64,000 nt of DNA from Datisca glomerata. Its lineage: Eukaryota > Streptophyta > Magnoliopsida > Cucurbitales > Datiscaceae. The position numbers and the translations under genes are program-made. The stretch spans positions 509,001 to 573,000 of the forward strand of contig QANY01005285.1 of NCBI GenBank assembly GCA_003255025.1. Direction: 5' to 3'. The stretch's first letter is position 1. Every line of letters begins with the position of its first letter. Shown in pieces: positions 22,026 to 33,843 of the stretch. The notes under the pieces are model-generated. The model did not search any database, was not told the origin of the DNA, and was given only the letters and a program-made list of their open reading frames with translations.

Positions 22026-23839
22026 ATTTGTCAATAGTCATTTTTACTTATTATTCTATAATAAGATCATTTTACCAAAAACCATTTTCTCTTTTTTGGT
22101 AGAACTTGTAATTTTGACAACAAAAAAACTATAGGTAACTATTATGCGGATAGATAGAGGACATTCCTGGCTCATTTTCAGACAATCATTTATTCACAAA
22201 TCTCGTGTGGGGTTAATAGTTTTCATTTCTCATCTCATGAAAAATCATTTTCGCTCCGCTTAGCCCTATCCCCATCTAGGGCTATTTTAGTGGACGGTCC
22301 TATTTGGTCAAATACCCAGCGACAAACTCATATGTTCTTTTCATTATAATATTTCTAACAAGTTCTTAGATAACAAGTCTAAGGGCGTTCACAGTTCAGT
22401 TCGATTATTCGATTCAGCAATAGTAATAAAAAATTTAAAAAAATCTTAAGATATTATTGAAAAAAATATAAAACTAAAGTTTTTTTATCTGTTCAGTTTT
22501 ATATGAAATTTTATATAAAAATCAGAAATTAAAGTTTCGATTTGAAAACTGTTAGAATGTCGAACCGAATCGAAACTTTGATTCTTTAATTTCGACGAAC
22601 TGAAATATTTATTTTCGATGAGAATTCACAATGATTAACAAATGTCAAGTTTAATAAATCTAAGTTATTGGTTCAAATCTGCTTAACATATTAAGTGAAA
22701 AAAATTAACTTTTCTACTTTATTCTCGTTTGGTCTAATTTGATCTAGAGCGTTAATATTTAGAACGTGCGGCTTAGGTGCATCATAATCGCCTGCTATTG
22801 ATCAGATCCCTAAAGTACGTAGCACGAGTGCAGGAGAGATTATGAAAACAAATTCTGAGTTTATTTCTGATTGTTAGGAGTGGGGAATCATCACGAGTTG
22901 GTATAAGTGCAGTAATTATGGATAAAAGTAAGCTTTCCACACTCACTCATAACCTCTATTGATGATGATTTTGTGTGCTTAGTTCTTTTAAAACCTTTTC
23001 CCACTCTCTCACTCATCTAATTGAGAAACCAATTCCCACACTAACATTAACATTATCATGCTCTCTTGTAATCATGAAAAGCATAGTTTTTTTCTTTTAC
23101 TTTAATGTTTGATTAGCAGTACAGTTTTATTAAGATTACAAAAATAAAAAGTTGAAACTTTGGGAATTGGATGGATTTACATCATAATCAATTTTTAAAA
23201 AAAAACAGTTTTGATAAAGATTGGATCTGAACCATTGAATAGAACAATAGCCGTTTACACGGATGAAGATGAAATCTAATGTAGGTGATCCAAATTCTCA
23301 AAAACTTAGGATTATCTACAAAATTATTTATTAAATTCAAGTTTTATATTAATTAAAAAATTTATGGAATTTTTTGTGCTTAAGTTAAATGTTAAGGCAC
23401 AAAGAAATTACATATATTTTTTCCTGTGAAAAAGGGTGATGCTTATTTTGGTGCTGCTCTTCTTTTTTTCTTTGCTTTCGAGACTTTTTAGGCATGATGA
23501 AAAAGAAACGGGTTTCTTTTTATATTTTATGGGAAAAAGAAGAAGTTGGAGATGGCCATCATTTTGACCACCACATTAACAGCAAATAGCCCAGCTGTCT
23601 TTGTTTCTTCACAATAGCATATATATATGTGTGTATTATAAAGTTGTGGTGTGATTTTGTTCAGATATGGCCAGTAAAGAAAAGGCACGCAAATTCAGGT
23701 CCAAGTTTTTCATATCATTAGTACTATGCAAAAGCAAGCTTTGCAAGGTCCACTTCTCAGTAGTCTTATGCATAACATAGTGTGCCAAACAAACCCCATT
23801 ACTTGTGGGATACAAAATAGAATTAATACGGTGAGAAAA

Positions 23840-24020
23840 GTCAATTTTTCAACTCAAACTGTAAAAATGATCAGTAAATTTTTTATAAAAATGATTGAAG
23901 TAAATAATTTTCTTATAAAATTACAAATATGTAGATAGATTATTTATATTATTCCGGCCATTTTTATAAAAAAAATTCACCGGTCCTTATTATAGTTTGA
24001 GCTAGAAAGTTGATCATTTT
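23840..24020. repeat. Second copy of the MITE-like element
   Basis: It has CAACTCAAACTGTAAAAATG on the left, CCGGCCATTTTTATAAAAAA in the right half, and GTTTGAGCTAGAAAGTTGAT at the right end. This layout matches 21800-22025, but the arms have diverged more. It is probably a related family member. Confidence 0.4.
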
Positions 24021-24914
24021 TTTAGTTCTCCCTAATTAATACTTATGATTTTAAGTTCTTTTATAATTGACAAATTATGTTGACGACCAAAAATTGACCA
24101 GATCATTTGTAGTTGAGGCAGATTCAACCATTCGTCTATATTTGGTCCGTTATGAAAAGAACACCAACTGCAAAGTCGGCTGTGAAAAAACTTACATTAT
24201 TTTTATTTTTTCAAACATGATCTAAACTGTTTATATCTGGTTACAAAATCCAATGTAACTACGTCTCTGTGATTTCTTAGTAGCAACAAAAAATCTAGCT
24301 CCAGGATGACCAGACCCACCTTTGGCTCATGGACTTTTATCTTTTTCCATGTAATTCATCATGAAGAGTAAAATGTCAAAAATAAAAAGAAAGATCACTT
24401 ACTGATCTGGCAAAAGTTAAAAAGGGGAAACAAGCATGAATTAACGGATAAAATGGGTCGGTAGGATGGTGGGAAACTAGAGAGAGAATCCAAGAGGAAT
24501 TAGACCAATCGTTGAAACTTGGAGGACAAAAAATACACTTTCATTTTTAAATGTATTAACATGCCAATGCCAGGAACATTTGAAGATCACAACTCAATAC
24601 TCATTCATTTCCATTCCACATTCTGGATCGAGACAAGACATCCAACCAACCTCAAAACAGATATTGTGTGAGATCATTTTATACGGATACACAAAAACTC
24701 TTATTGAAAAATCTAATATGAGAATTATGTTTGACAGATCTGAATCGCTAACTGAGGTTTTAAATACATCAGATTTGTCAAAAATGAAAAACAAAAAAAG
24801 ATGTCTGATGTGACATTTTTTCTTTTTCTTAATCTCCCATTTGAACTGGCCTCATCTTGTTCAACAAAATAGGAGAAGATCTGCTTCCATTTTGTACTAA
24901 ATATGTAGGTAAAG

Positions 24915-27900
24915 CTACGGATTGCCACGTGTTGGACGACCGACATGGTTACGTTTCCGAGCATGATCGTCACTATGATGTTGAGTCCGACATGCATATC
25001 CATACCAACAATTTTCCCTTTTTGATGCATCTCCTGGTAGAAGCTACAACATTGTATACAACAAAACCAACTAATTAACAGTTTAATTATACAAACTTAC
25101 TGCAAAACTATTCAATGATGGGATTGATGCACCAATTACCAATCATTACCGATCAGTTTAATTAACAAGAACATGGTTTGGTACGTAAATATTTAATTGA
25201 ATCATTTCATTGAAAATAAAAACAACAATTGAAATATTTCGCCGTAACATTCTGCATACTTCTGTACATAATCAGAAAAATTTCATGGAGTGATGATAGC
25301 AGTTAAAAGATGAAGATTATAACTCACATAAACTGGCGTAGAAATCCGGAACCAATAAAGGAGGAAGGCAACCAATTTGTCATAACAATCGCTGCAATTA
25401 ACGACGAAGAAAACTATATGACTCGTAAAATTAAATTATCATACTGATTAATGATTCATGATATATTATCTTCAACCCAAAAGGTGCAGATATAGCAAGA
25501 GATTCATTCACCAAGAAGGTTGAATGAAGAAGGAAACTCAGAACCAAGAAAGTTGAAGAACAATACTTGCAAATATGAGTCTCGGCTGTTATCATCTCAG
25601 CATGATTCAGCGGCATTCTTGTTCGGTCTGCATATGGAACGGAATTCTTTATTTAACAATATGAAATATAACGATTCACAGTTCAGTTATTGTAATCTAA
25701 GATCAACAATTCATTTTTGAAGAATCAAGTTGATGATGCTCAAATTCCACATCATAAGACGTAAAAAAACAACTAACCGATTTCTCTGTTGTTCAACTTT
25801 GTAATCCAATCTGAGACAACATCTTGCAATGTTCTTCCCATCTGTGTAATGCACCTTTCTGTAATCTAAGAGCCAACCAAGGTATGAGTCATGCCAAATC
25901 ACTGTTAGAGGAGCAAAAAAAAACAACTTATATTTTAGGTACGAACAACTAACATCTTTTTCATGCCGATTACTTTCATGTGTAAATGGCGGAATTCTAG
26001 AGATAGTACGTTCAGAGATCTGCCAAGCACAAAAGTAAGAGTATTAGCGATATTGTTTCCCTATTGCAATCCTTATGTAAAACCACGCTCATATTTACCA
26101 TAGACTAGTTTCCCAAGAGAGCTTAGGCTCATATAAAATTTGATTAATGGCCATTTATATCCAGATACCATTCTCCACGCAGGTACTTATGCAGCCAAAA
26201 ATTAGTGTATAATTGTATAGAAGTAAAATGACACAGACAAGATATAAATTTGTAGCTTTCAACTAGGAGATTGCACATACTGGTTTAAAAGTCTCTGGAC
26301 TACATATGACATGCGTGTCACTTCTCAGAACCCTATGAGATTGCCAGTAAGCACCACAAAATGTTCCATCACATCCTAAACCTGTAAAAAAGAGCCTTCA
26401 GAAAGTTCATATAATCCCATTTCCATTTCATGGTTAATGGAAACAAATAAGGGATTTTCCATCTTTATTTTCTTCCTTAATATACATAAAACTTCAACAT
26501 GACAAATGCTGAATAGCAGACCAAGTTTGATCAAAGCGTCTTTTGCTTCCAAGGCTTGAAATGTATGATTACAGAATTTTAAAAAACACAGTACGAAGTG
26601 AATTCCAAGAAATTTATCTGATTAGAAGATACTGTCAAATGGCCATTTATCCCAAAAGCTTAAGCTGTTTGGTTAAGGCGAAATTTGTATATTTGAATTA
26701 GTTCTTTAACATATACCATGAATAGCGTGGGCAGTAACTGATAAGTAAAGAAGTTAAATTGGCATATGCCCAAGAAAACATTAAAAAGGAAGAAACTCAC
26801 AGTGTTGTGGTACGCCAGTATCATAAAGTGAAGGCATCATTCCTCCACATGCTTGACATTGTAGATGGTCTGTACGACTATTGCAGCGAAATCCACCATA
26901 TTCAGTAACTGAAGTTGGGATGAACTTTTTAGATAGATGATGATTTTTAAACAAAGGGGAAAGATACCACAAATTAGCATAGAACACGAAAATATTGCAA
27001 AAGTTACAAGCTCAAATTACTAACAAGAAAATCTGTTTTATTTTTATTTTTTTTGCTTAAGATAAAGAAAATCAATTTTAATTATTAAAATGTGTTGTCC
27101 TTACACAGAAACTAAAATGCATTATATAGGGTGATGGTGATAATTGCAAGCACAATCAAGTAATCAGTCATGTAAAGTAAAAATAAAAATTAAGAAACCA
27201 AAACTGCTCATTACAGAATAACAATGGATCAAGAAGATGTTTGCAGATTCTTAGGGAATAATTACCACATTGAGGGCACAGAAGCTCCACTTCAACATTT
27301 TCCTCATCAAGTGTTGAGTAAGCCCTCTTTCGATTGAGCTTCTTCCCTGATCCAATGACCTACAATGAATGCATTACCAACATAATAAAAAAAGGAAATA
27401 TATGAACAATATAACAACCTAAAACCCAAAACAGACATGCAGGATGAGCAACAATCCATGAAATCAACGAACATAGAGGAAACAAAACGAATTTCAACTA
27501 CAAAGGTAGAGATAACATGCATTTTACACAAAATTCCAATAAAAAGAGAGAGGAATTGCTAACTTATCAGGAAAAGGTTAACAATACGATAAGAATCCTA
27601 CAATAAGCATATATTTTATACATTCAGTATCATGGAAAGAAGTTCTGTCAAGGCCTGGGACACTCAAGGACACTGTCAATTTTTGTGTAATAGGAAAGTT
27701 AAAATCTCTCAATAGTCCTTTAGATAACACTGAATAACTCAATTCAGTGATTTTTCAGTTACAATCATACAATGGTAGGACATATAATCTTAGGACACAT
27801 CAAAGTATCAAACACACATCTGATAAAGTTTCCTTTCTGCAGTTAGACATGAAAGTCAAGTCACTCATCTATCTAACAGTTCTTTAGCACATAACTTTTT

Positions 27901-29085
27901 TTATCTGAAACGAATAAAAATTATATTGATAAATAAATCACAAGGAAGAATGAAAAGAATCGAGAATGAGAAATCTGCCCAAACTCCAAAAAGAAGATGA
28001 ACGAGTTTTGTTTTTTGAGCACATGACTAGCATCCATATACTTGTTGTTTCATGAACATGCAAGTACCGACCATTTGAACAGCCACAACCACAGTCCAAA
28101 AGAAACAAGATTACTTACAAGATTTGATTGTATTGATGAATAGGAATCTAAAAGTGCAACTTCTTCATTGGAACGTTGAAGGGAAGAATCAGCTTGTATT
28201 ATATCCTAGAAAATATAAGGGAAATATGTTAAGAGAGAAGAAACTAAATAACAACAATTACACTAAATTTAGACATGATTAAATTTGGAACTTCAGTAAC
28301 AAGTAGCGAATGGAAGACTAAATCCTAATGGGAAGGTGAAAAAAGAAAAATACTGGGAGTAGCTTACTAGCTCGGTGGTTCTCACACCTATAGCATCAGG
28401 CGACAAACCTAGGCATCGAATATGTTATTTACCTATTAGCTTGGGCACAAAAGTGTCTGATGTGTGTCTGTGTATGGGAAACAACTAAAATGTTCTATAT
28501 TAGCTTGGGCATTCCACTAAGGACATGGATTATACAACGCTTGCCAATAAGGAGTTTCAGCACGTTACCTCAGCAATCCTATGCAAGAAGTGGTTTCTTC
28601 CAACAAATTGTACAACAGCTCTACACTGGGGACAGAGTACACTTGAATGCTTCTCCTGTGATCTCCTCAACCACTCTGAGAAGCATCCATTGCTGTAGTT
28701 AACAAAGAAACTGTAAGTAACAAAAAAAATGAATACTGGAAATGAAATGAATTACAAACAAATAAAAAGACAACAGACCAGAAGTTGTGAAGGCAAGGAG
28801 CTACTGTAACAACATCATGCCATATATTTAAGCAAATGCTACATTTCGCATGTTCAACATCTATAGAAATCTGGCAAAATTCAGAAAAGTCATTACCAAA
28901 CTCAGAGTAAATAATGGTAATCAGAAGAAACAGAAAAATTAAAATTGGATGAAGCTAAAACTATGACCAATACCTATTCACCTTCAACTTCTGAAAACTT
29001 TGAATTACTCAGATACGAATTTAACTTCATCGTTCATCCAAAATACAATATATAGATTTTCTTTGGGCCCTATCGCCAAAGATTT

Positions 29086-29116
<31 letters not shown>

Positions 29117-31970
29117 NNNNNNNNNNGGGGGAGAAAACTATTCACCTTCAACTGCTTCTGACAGTTTTCAGGTTCCGCGCCTTCAGGCATTATTTCAAAT
29201 TTGTAGCTCAAATACCCTGTAGACAATGAAGATGATAATATCATAAGCTATGGTGTCTATCTAAAAGTAACATTCCTATTTTTTTCACTCTTTATAACAC
29301 TCAATTTTCTTTCCATTCATAATGCCCCAAATGTCGTCACCTATGAAGTTTTTAGAAATACATAATTTTCATAAAGTAACCAATCTTATCAACAAGGGAA
29401 ATACATAATTTTCATATAGTAACCAATTTTAATCTGGACTGGATGAATTTTTTAGAATCCCATAAGTTGGTTAGTTCACTGAGCCATTGAATTTCAACAA
29501 TCTAAAATCCCATTAAAAAGGTTTCTAGACTGCATGATTTCAGGTAGGCAAGAAATCAAGGTATCTGAGCATCTGGCTTTCACAAATACAAAGTGACAAC
29601 CAAATCCAGTTAAGTGGTCTATAACATTAACTCCCATCAACAATATGTTTGATCTTACTAGTTATGCTGATTCAGAGAATTCTTAAGAAGTTTCCCAGTG
29701 ATAAGAACATGTACAAGCACACCAATAGTCTTCCTCACAAGCAACTTGTTCAGAAACTAACATACTTTGTGAGGAAATGGAGACTGAAACTAGGAATTAA
29801 GGAAACGATGGTCTCATGCCTGCAAGTTCGATCTCCAATTGTCAAGCTTTTGAGGTCAAAGTTAAAGGTCTTTCTTTATTTTAGTATAGCAAATAGAGCA
29901 CAATTGAAATGTAGCATCAGTTGTAGTAAACTATCAACAACAACCCTTGAGCAATCAAAGGATTGGGCTTATAATCTACACCAACTTTGTGTCAAGTAAG
30001 ACAAGAATACATCTTTTCAAATTTAAAGAAGAAAGAATAATGCTTGATGTTTTGATTTTGAGCCTCTAAGAAAAATGTTTCAATCTCTCCAATCTCTCCC
30101 TCACACAAACACTAGATATATCATGCATGTTGCAAGCAATATGACTTCGTATCCACGTAACATAAAAGGAATTAAAGGGAATCATGCTTACCTTCTCTAT
30201 CAGTACCAGGAATGATTTCACTTCCACTCTCAATAAGCACAGTCTCTTCCTTTTGAACGACAATCTCATCAACGAGGATTGCATTTGAACTGTAACAATA
30301 AGCAGAAATAACAAAAACAAAGTGAGAAAAGTAGTAAACATAATGAGGAAAAGTGAACAAGACTGGTGTTTCTTTACTTCTCCTATATCAGAAAGTCAAA
30401 AACATGTACTGTGAAAATAAAAAAAAAGGAAGAGAAATGTTACTGAATAACAGCCGGGTAAAAAATGAAGAGGATGCAACTTGGGAAGTCGTACAAAAGA
30501 AAGAGTGTAACAACAAACCACTGAAACCAATTTTGCCTAGAGACTGAACTTACTTTCTTTTCTTTAATAGGAAAATAAAAACTCATTAATGAAAAAAAAT
30601 TTCTCAAAATACTTCTCTAAGAAAAGTTGTTGTAAATAATATTGAACGTTGATTCATATCTCGTGTTTCAGAATCTGCTAGAGGAACTGAAACTGGGAAA
30701 ATTTTGAAAACTTCAGGTCTGCCACTTGCAGCAATGAAAATATTTTGAAGAGAAAGGCAAGAACCGAAAACTCAAAATAAGTAACTCAACGAACAGCAAA
30801 ATACCTCACGTTCTGCACTGTGGAAGAAAATAGATCTAAATTTCTCCTTATTTTGCACCATCCGTGCTTGTCAACAGAAGAGGAACTAATCTCTGAGTAG
30901 ACAACCACCTCATCGGACCTTATCTCAATATTTGTATATCTAGTGTCCAGTGGAACTACAAGACGGAAAATACCTAATCAATCTCTCAAAATATTGTTTT
31001 AGGTAAGGCAACAAATATAAGACACTTGGGGGATAAAAACACTTAAACAGAATAGTTCCAATACACAAAAAAAAAAATCAATATAAATGTTTCCAATCAA
31101 TACGATATTAAAACTGTATTTTGCATACTACTATAGAGATCAATTCTAGTCTACCATCTATGATGACCCAGCACTTTCACATCCTGTAAATATTCCTTTT
31201 CTATTCATTTGGCTCCCCTATGCAGATGTCTGCCCCTTGATCAAATATTTGACAAGAATCACCGAACTTATAGGCACCTCATCCGCAAGAAATTCTTCTC
31301 TCTAGAGATATCAACATTATAATGTTGTAGTTCACTATCATACTACATAATTAGACCAAAAAGGTTGATAAGACCCAGTAATGAAAAGATATATAGGCTC
31401 CAAATTACATAAATATGCCTATTATTTTGATCCTAAAACCATCATGCCAAAAATGAGCTATCACCAGAAGTCTAGAACACTTCGAGTGAAAATTTCTGTA
31501 TGAACCATAAACCAACTAAATCAAAATCACTTGGGGGCTCCAGTGGAATATGAAATCTAGTTATGTTGTACAATTGAGACGTGTTACATTCATAACGATA
31601 GAGAACCCCAAACAATAGATAACATCGAGATGAGATATTAGAATTTGCACAACCCCACGTGGTTGACCATTGCATGAAATTGTGCAAGTGAAGTTATGAA
31701 GACCCATAAGCAGATTGTGAAAACTAAGCACAGGAATATAAAAAAGATATGTTTTTTAGTTCTTTCAAAGTTTTCTCTTAACAATAAAAAGGGATTAGAA
31801 CAACGAAAATATGCTAATTTGCTTTGTGAGGAGCCCTATAAACAGGATATAAACGGTAAAAGAAAAAACTGATATTTTTATAAGAAGAGGATAAGGGGCA
31901 TACTAAGCTTAGCCCAGGGTTCATCAGAAGGGTTTGGAGCTGAACTTGAAGACTCCCCAACTTCCACCAT
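24915..31970 (-). CDS. CHFR: CHFR-like E3 ubiquitin ligase (FHA, RING, PBZ-like finger), 15 exons
   Basis: Exons in coding order: 31904-31970, 30805-30955, 30192-30289, 29146-29216, 28779-28870, 28569-28692, 28119-28205, 27266-27359, 26801-26908, 26281-26381, 25950-26019, 25778-25858, 25567-25627, 25328-25391 and 24915-25043. The product is 465 aa and every junction keeps frame. Residues about 19-115 form a degenerate FHA domain (VQNVSSNAILVDEIVVQKEE). A C3HC4 RING spans 139-183 (CSIC, PCLHNFCNGC, LCPQC), so it should transfer ubiquitin from an E2. A cysteine-rich region follows (CNSRTDHLQCQACGG, CDGTFCGAYWQSH). The tail has C435, C441, H450 and H456 around CWYGYAC and HARKRNH, like a poly(ADP-ribose)-binding PBZ finger but with two extra residues between the second Cys and first His. 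Animal CHFR is a mitotic-checkpoint ligase; a plant role is inferred. Intron 4 contains an N-gap. Confidence 0.88.
29117..29126. other. Assembly gap (10 N) inside a poly-G run
   Basis: A T-run followed by a G-run (29084-29116) and more G (29127-29131) flank the Ns, in intron 4 of the CHFR-like gene. TATTCACCTTCAACT, the complement of the exon 4 end and its donor, occurs on both sides (about 28977 and 29138). The assembler may have left two imperfectly overlapping contig ends unmerged. Confidence 0.85.
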
Positions 31971-32300
31971 GACAGATTGACTTAAAGCAAGATTTTTTTT
32001 TCTACTCTGCAATACAAATGTTGATGAGGGATGAGAAAGCCAGAAATGAAACAGAGAGGTATAAATACATATTAGGATTCGAGTCCGAGTCCGAGTCCAA
32101 GAGCTTGCAGAGGAAGGAGATGGAAGAAGTCATCACATGATGTAGAAGATCCCAGTCTTGCAAATATAAGACGACCCCACTTCCAATTTTCTGCTTTCGA
32201 ATACACCAAGATTGCTTCCACGTCTTCGTTCTTTTCTTTTCTTTCGATCTTTTTCCCTTCAACGCAACGCATTGAATTCGGTAAACATATTTATTTGCAA
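31971..32300 (-). promoter_or_regulatory. 5' leader and promoter region of the CHFR-like gene
   Basis: A possible leader-intron acceptor (TTTGTATTGCAG, about 32010) lies 35-40 bp before the ATG. That would make the 5' leader spliced. Three GAGTCC hexamers (32081-32098) lie upstream. The transcription start was not identified. Confidence 0.35.
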
Positions 32301-32394
32301 CAAAAAAAATAGCATAAATCATTGTCAAAAAAACGTGTGTGAATTATTTTATTTTAACTCAAATCTTAAATCTGTGTTGCATAAATTTCTCACC

Positions 32395-33414
32395 GTTTTT
32401 TCCTAAACTAGACTCATACAAATCATTTTACAGAAATAAACTCATACATTAATTTTTATTTCTCTTAATTTATGACACACATATTATTCAAAATGTATTT
32501 ATGAAGTTACATATTTACTCTTCACCTCATTTATTCTTCTTTATTTTTCATTTTTTCCACTTCTTCATTTTTTTCTTCATCTTCTTACTTTTTCATGCAA
32601 CAGCAAAATATTTATTTATTTTATTCTTCATGTTCATGAATTTTCTGAGAATATTTATTTATTTATTTTTTTGAAAATGAGTTTTTGTCTACTTTTACAG
32701 ATCTTAACTATATCTAGCCATAAATCAGATCTAAAAAATAGATTTTTGCCCATTTTTACAGGATATGAACCAGAAGATTTGACGACGAACCAGATGAGGG
32801 TCATATCTGAAAATGAGTTTTTGCCTATTTTTTACAGATCTGAACCATAACTATAAACATAGTCTACATGACGTCAGTATAGCCATCGTGTAGTCATTGT
32901 ATAGTCTACACGACGCAAGTGTAGCCATCGTGTAGACTACATGTATACTACACGATGCTAGTGTAGTTATCGTGTACACTACACGATGTCAGTGTACCCA
33001 TCGTATGCATTATATGATGGTAATATGATGTCAGTGTAGTCATCGTGTAGTATATAGTGTAGCCATTATTTTAAACCTGGTTTGTGGCTAGATATGGTTC
33101 AGATCTGTAAAAATAGGTAAAAACTCATTTTTAAAAAATAAGAAAATAAATAAATATTTTCAGAAAATTTATGAAAATGAAGAAAATAAATAAATATTTT
33201 GTTGTTGCATGAAGAAATAAGAAGATGAAGAAGAAGACAAAGAAGTGGAAAAAATGAAAAACAAATAAGGAGAAATGATGTGAAGGGTAAACATGTAACT
33301 TAATAAGTGTATTTTGAAAGAAATGTGAGCCAGAGGTCATGAGAAGTAAAATTAGTATATAGATTCATTTCTGTAAAATAATGAGTGTAGAGATTCAGTT
33401 TAGAAAAAAAACCC
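32395..33414. mobile_element. Foldback-type element with about 330-bp inverted arms
   Basis: The left arm (about 32395-32740) and right arm (about 33065-33414) are inverted copies. Both carry TTTTACAGAAAT near the outer end, CATTTTTTCCACTTCTT, a CATGCAACA-AAAATATTTATT block, and AATGAGTTTTT with TTTTTACAGATCT. The centre (32862-33062) is a tandem array of units containing AGTGTAGCCATCGTGTAG. No coding frame is present. Long inverted arms around a tandem centre are typical of foldback or Mutator-like non-autonomous elements. I could not define a target duplication. Confidence 0.7.
32862..33062. repeat. Tandem array of about 42-bp units in the foldback element
   Basis: About four to five degenerate copies of a unit start GA(C/T)G(T/C)(C/A)AGT and contain GTAGCCATCGTGTAG, separated by CTACAC half-palindromes. 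The array is self-complementary over short distances (CTACACGATG/CATCGTGTAG), so single strands could fold extensively. Confidence 0.7.
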
Positions 33415-33843
33415 AATCTCTTAACAATAATTGTTTTAATAGTCTTACATAAATACTTGACGGGGATGGACCATTTCTGAGTTCTGCAAATTCTCTATTA
33501 TTGTGTAAGAAAAGAAGCCTTCTTTTCCTTCTTTTCAGGTATTATTTACTTGAAATGGGACCATTTCTGAGCTTCTGCTCTCTCTCTTAACAAAAGATGG
33601 ATCGGCTATAGCCTGTTTGTTCACAATAATTACGAAGATATACTGATAGCTGAATCAGAGAAATTTCCAAGGAATGTTGTTATATATAAATATTTCATGA
33701 ACAAAAACATTTACCATACATTTACATTAAATGGCAGCTTTTCCTCAAAAAGAAATTGCAATCGAATGAGAAGAAAAAAACAATTGATTTTAGATTTCAT
33801 AGTCCCAAACCTTAAGGGGGAAAATCACAAAACAGACCAAAAT

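Larger units (their letters stand above)
21085..24914. other. Intergenic region, convergent between patellin and CHFR-like genes
   Basis: 3.8 kb of A/T-rich DNA receives the 3' ends of two convergent genes. It holds two related hairpin-like elements (21800-22025 and 23840-24020). At 22385-22620 there are repeated TTCGATT, GTTCGGTT-like and CGAACCGAAT motifs that resemble the subterminal part of a non-autonomous DNA transposon. No coding frame convinced me. Confidence 0.5.

Noticed and set aside
24580..24813. 77-codon plus-strand frame near the CHFR-like 3' end
   Set aside because: There is no domain, no splice context and A/T-rich composition. It overlaps the likely 3' transcript end of the minus-strand gene.
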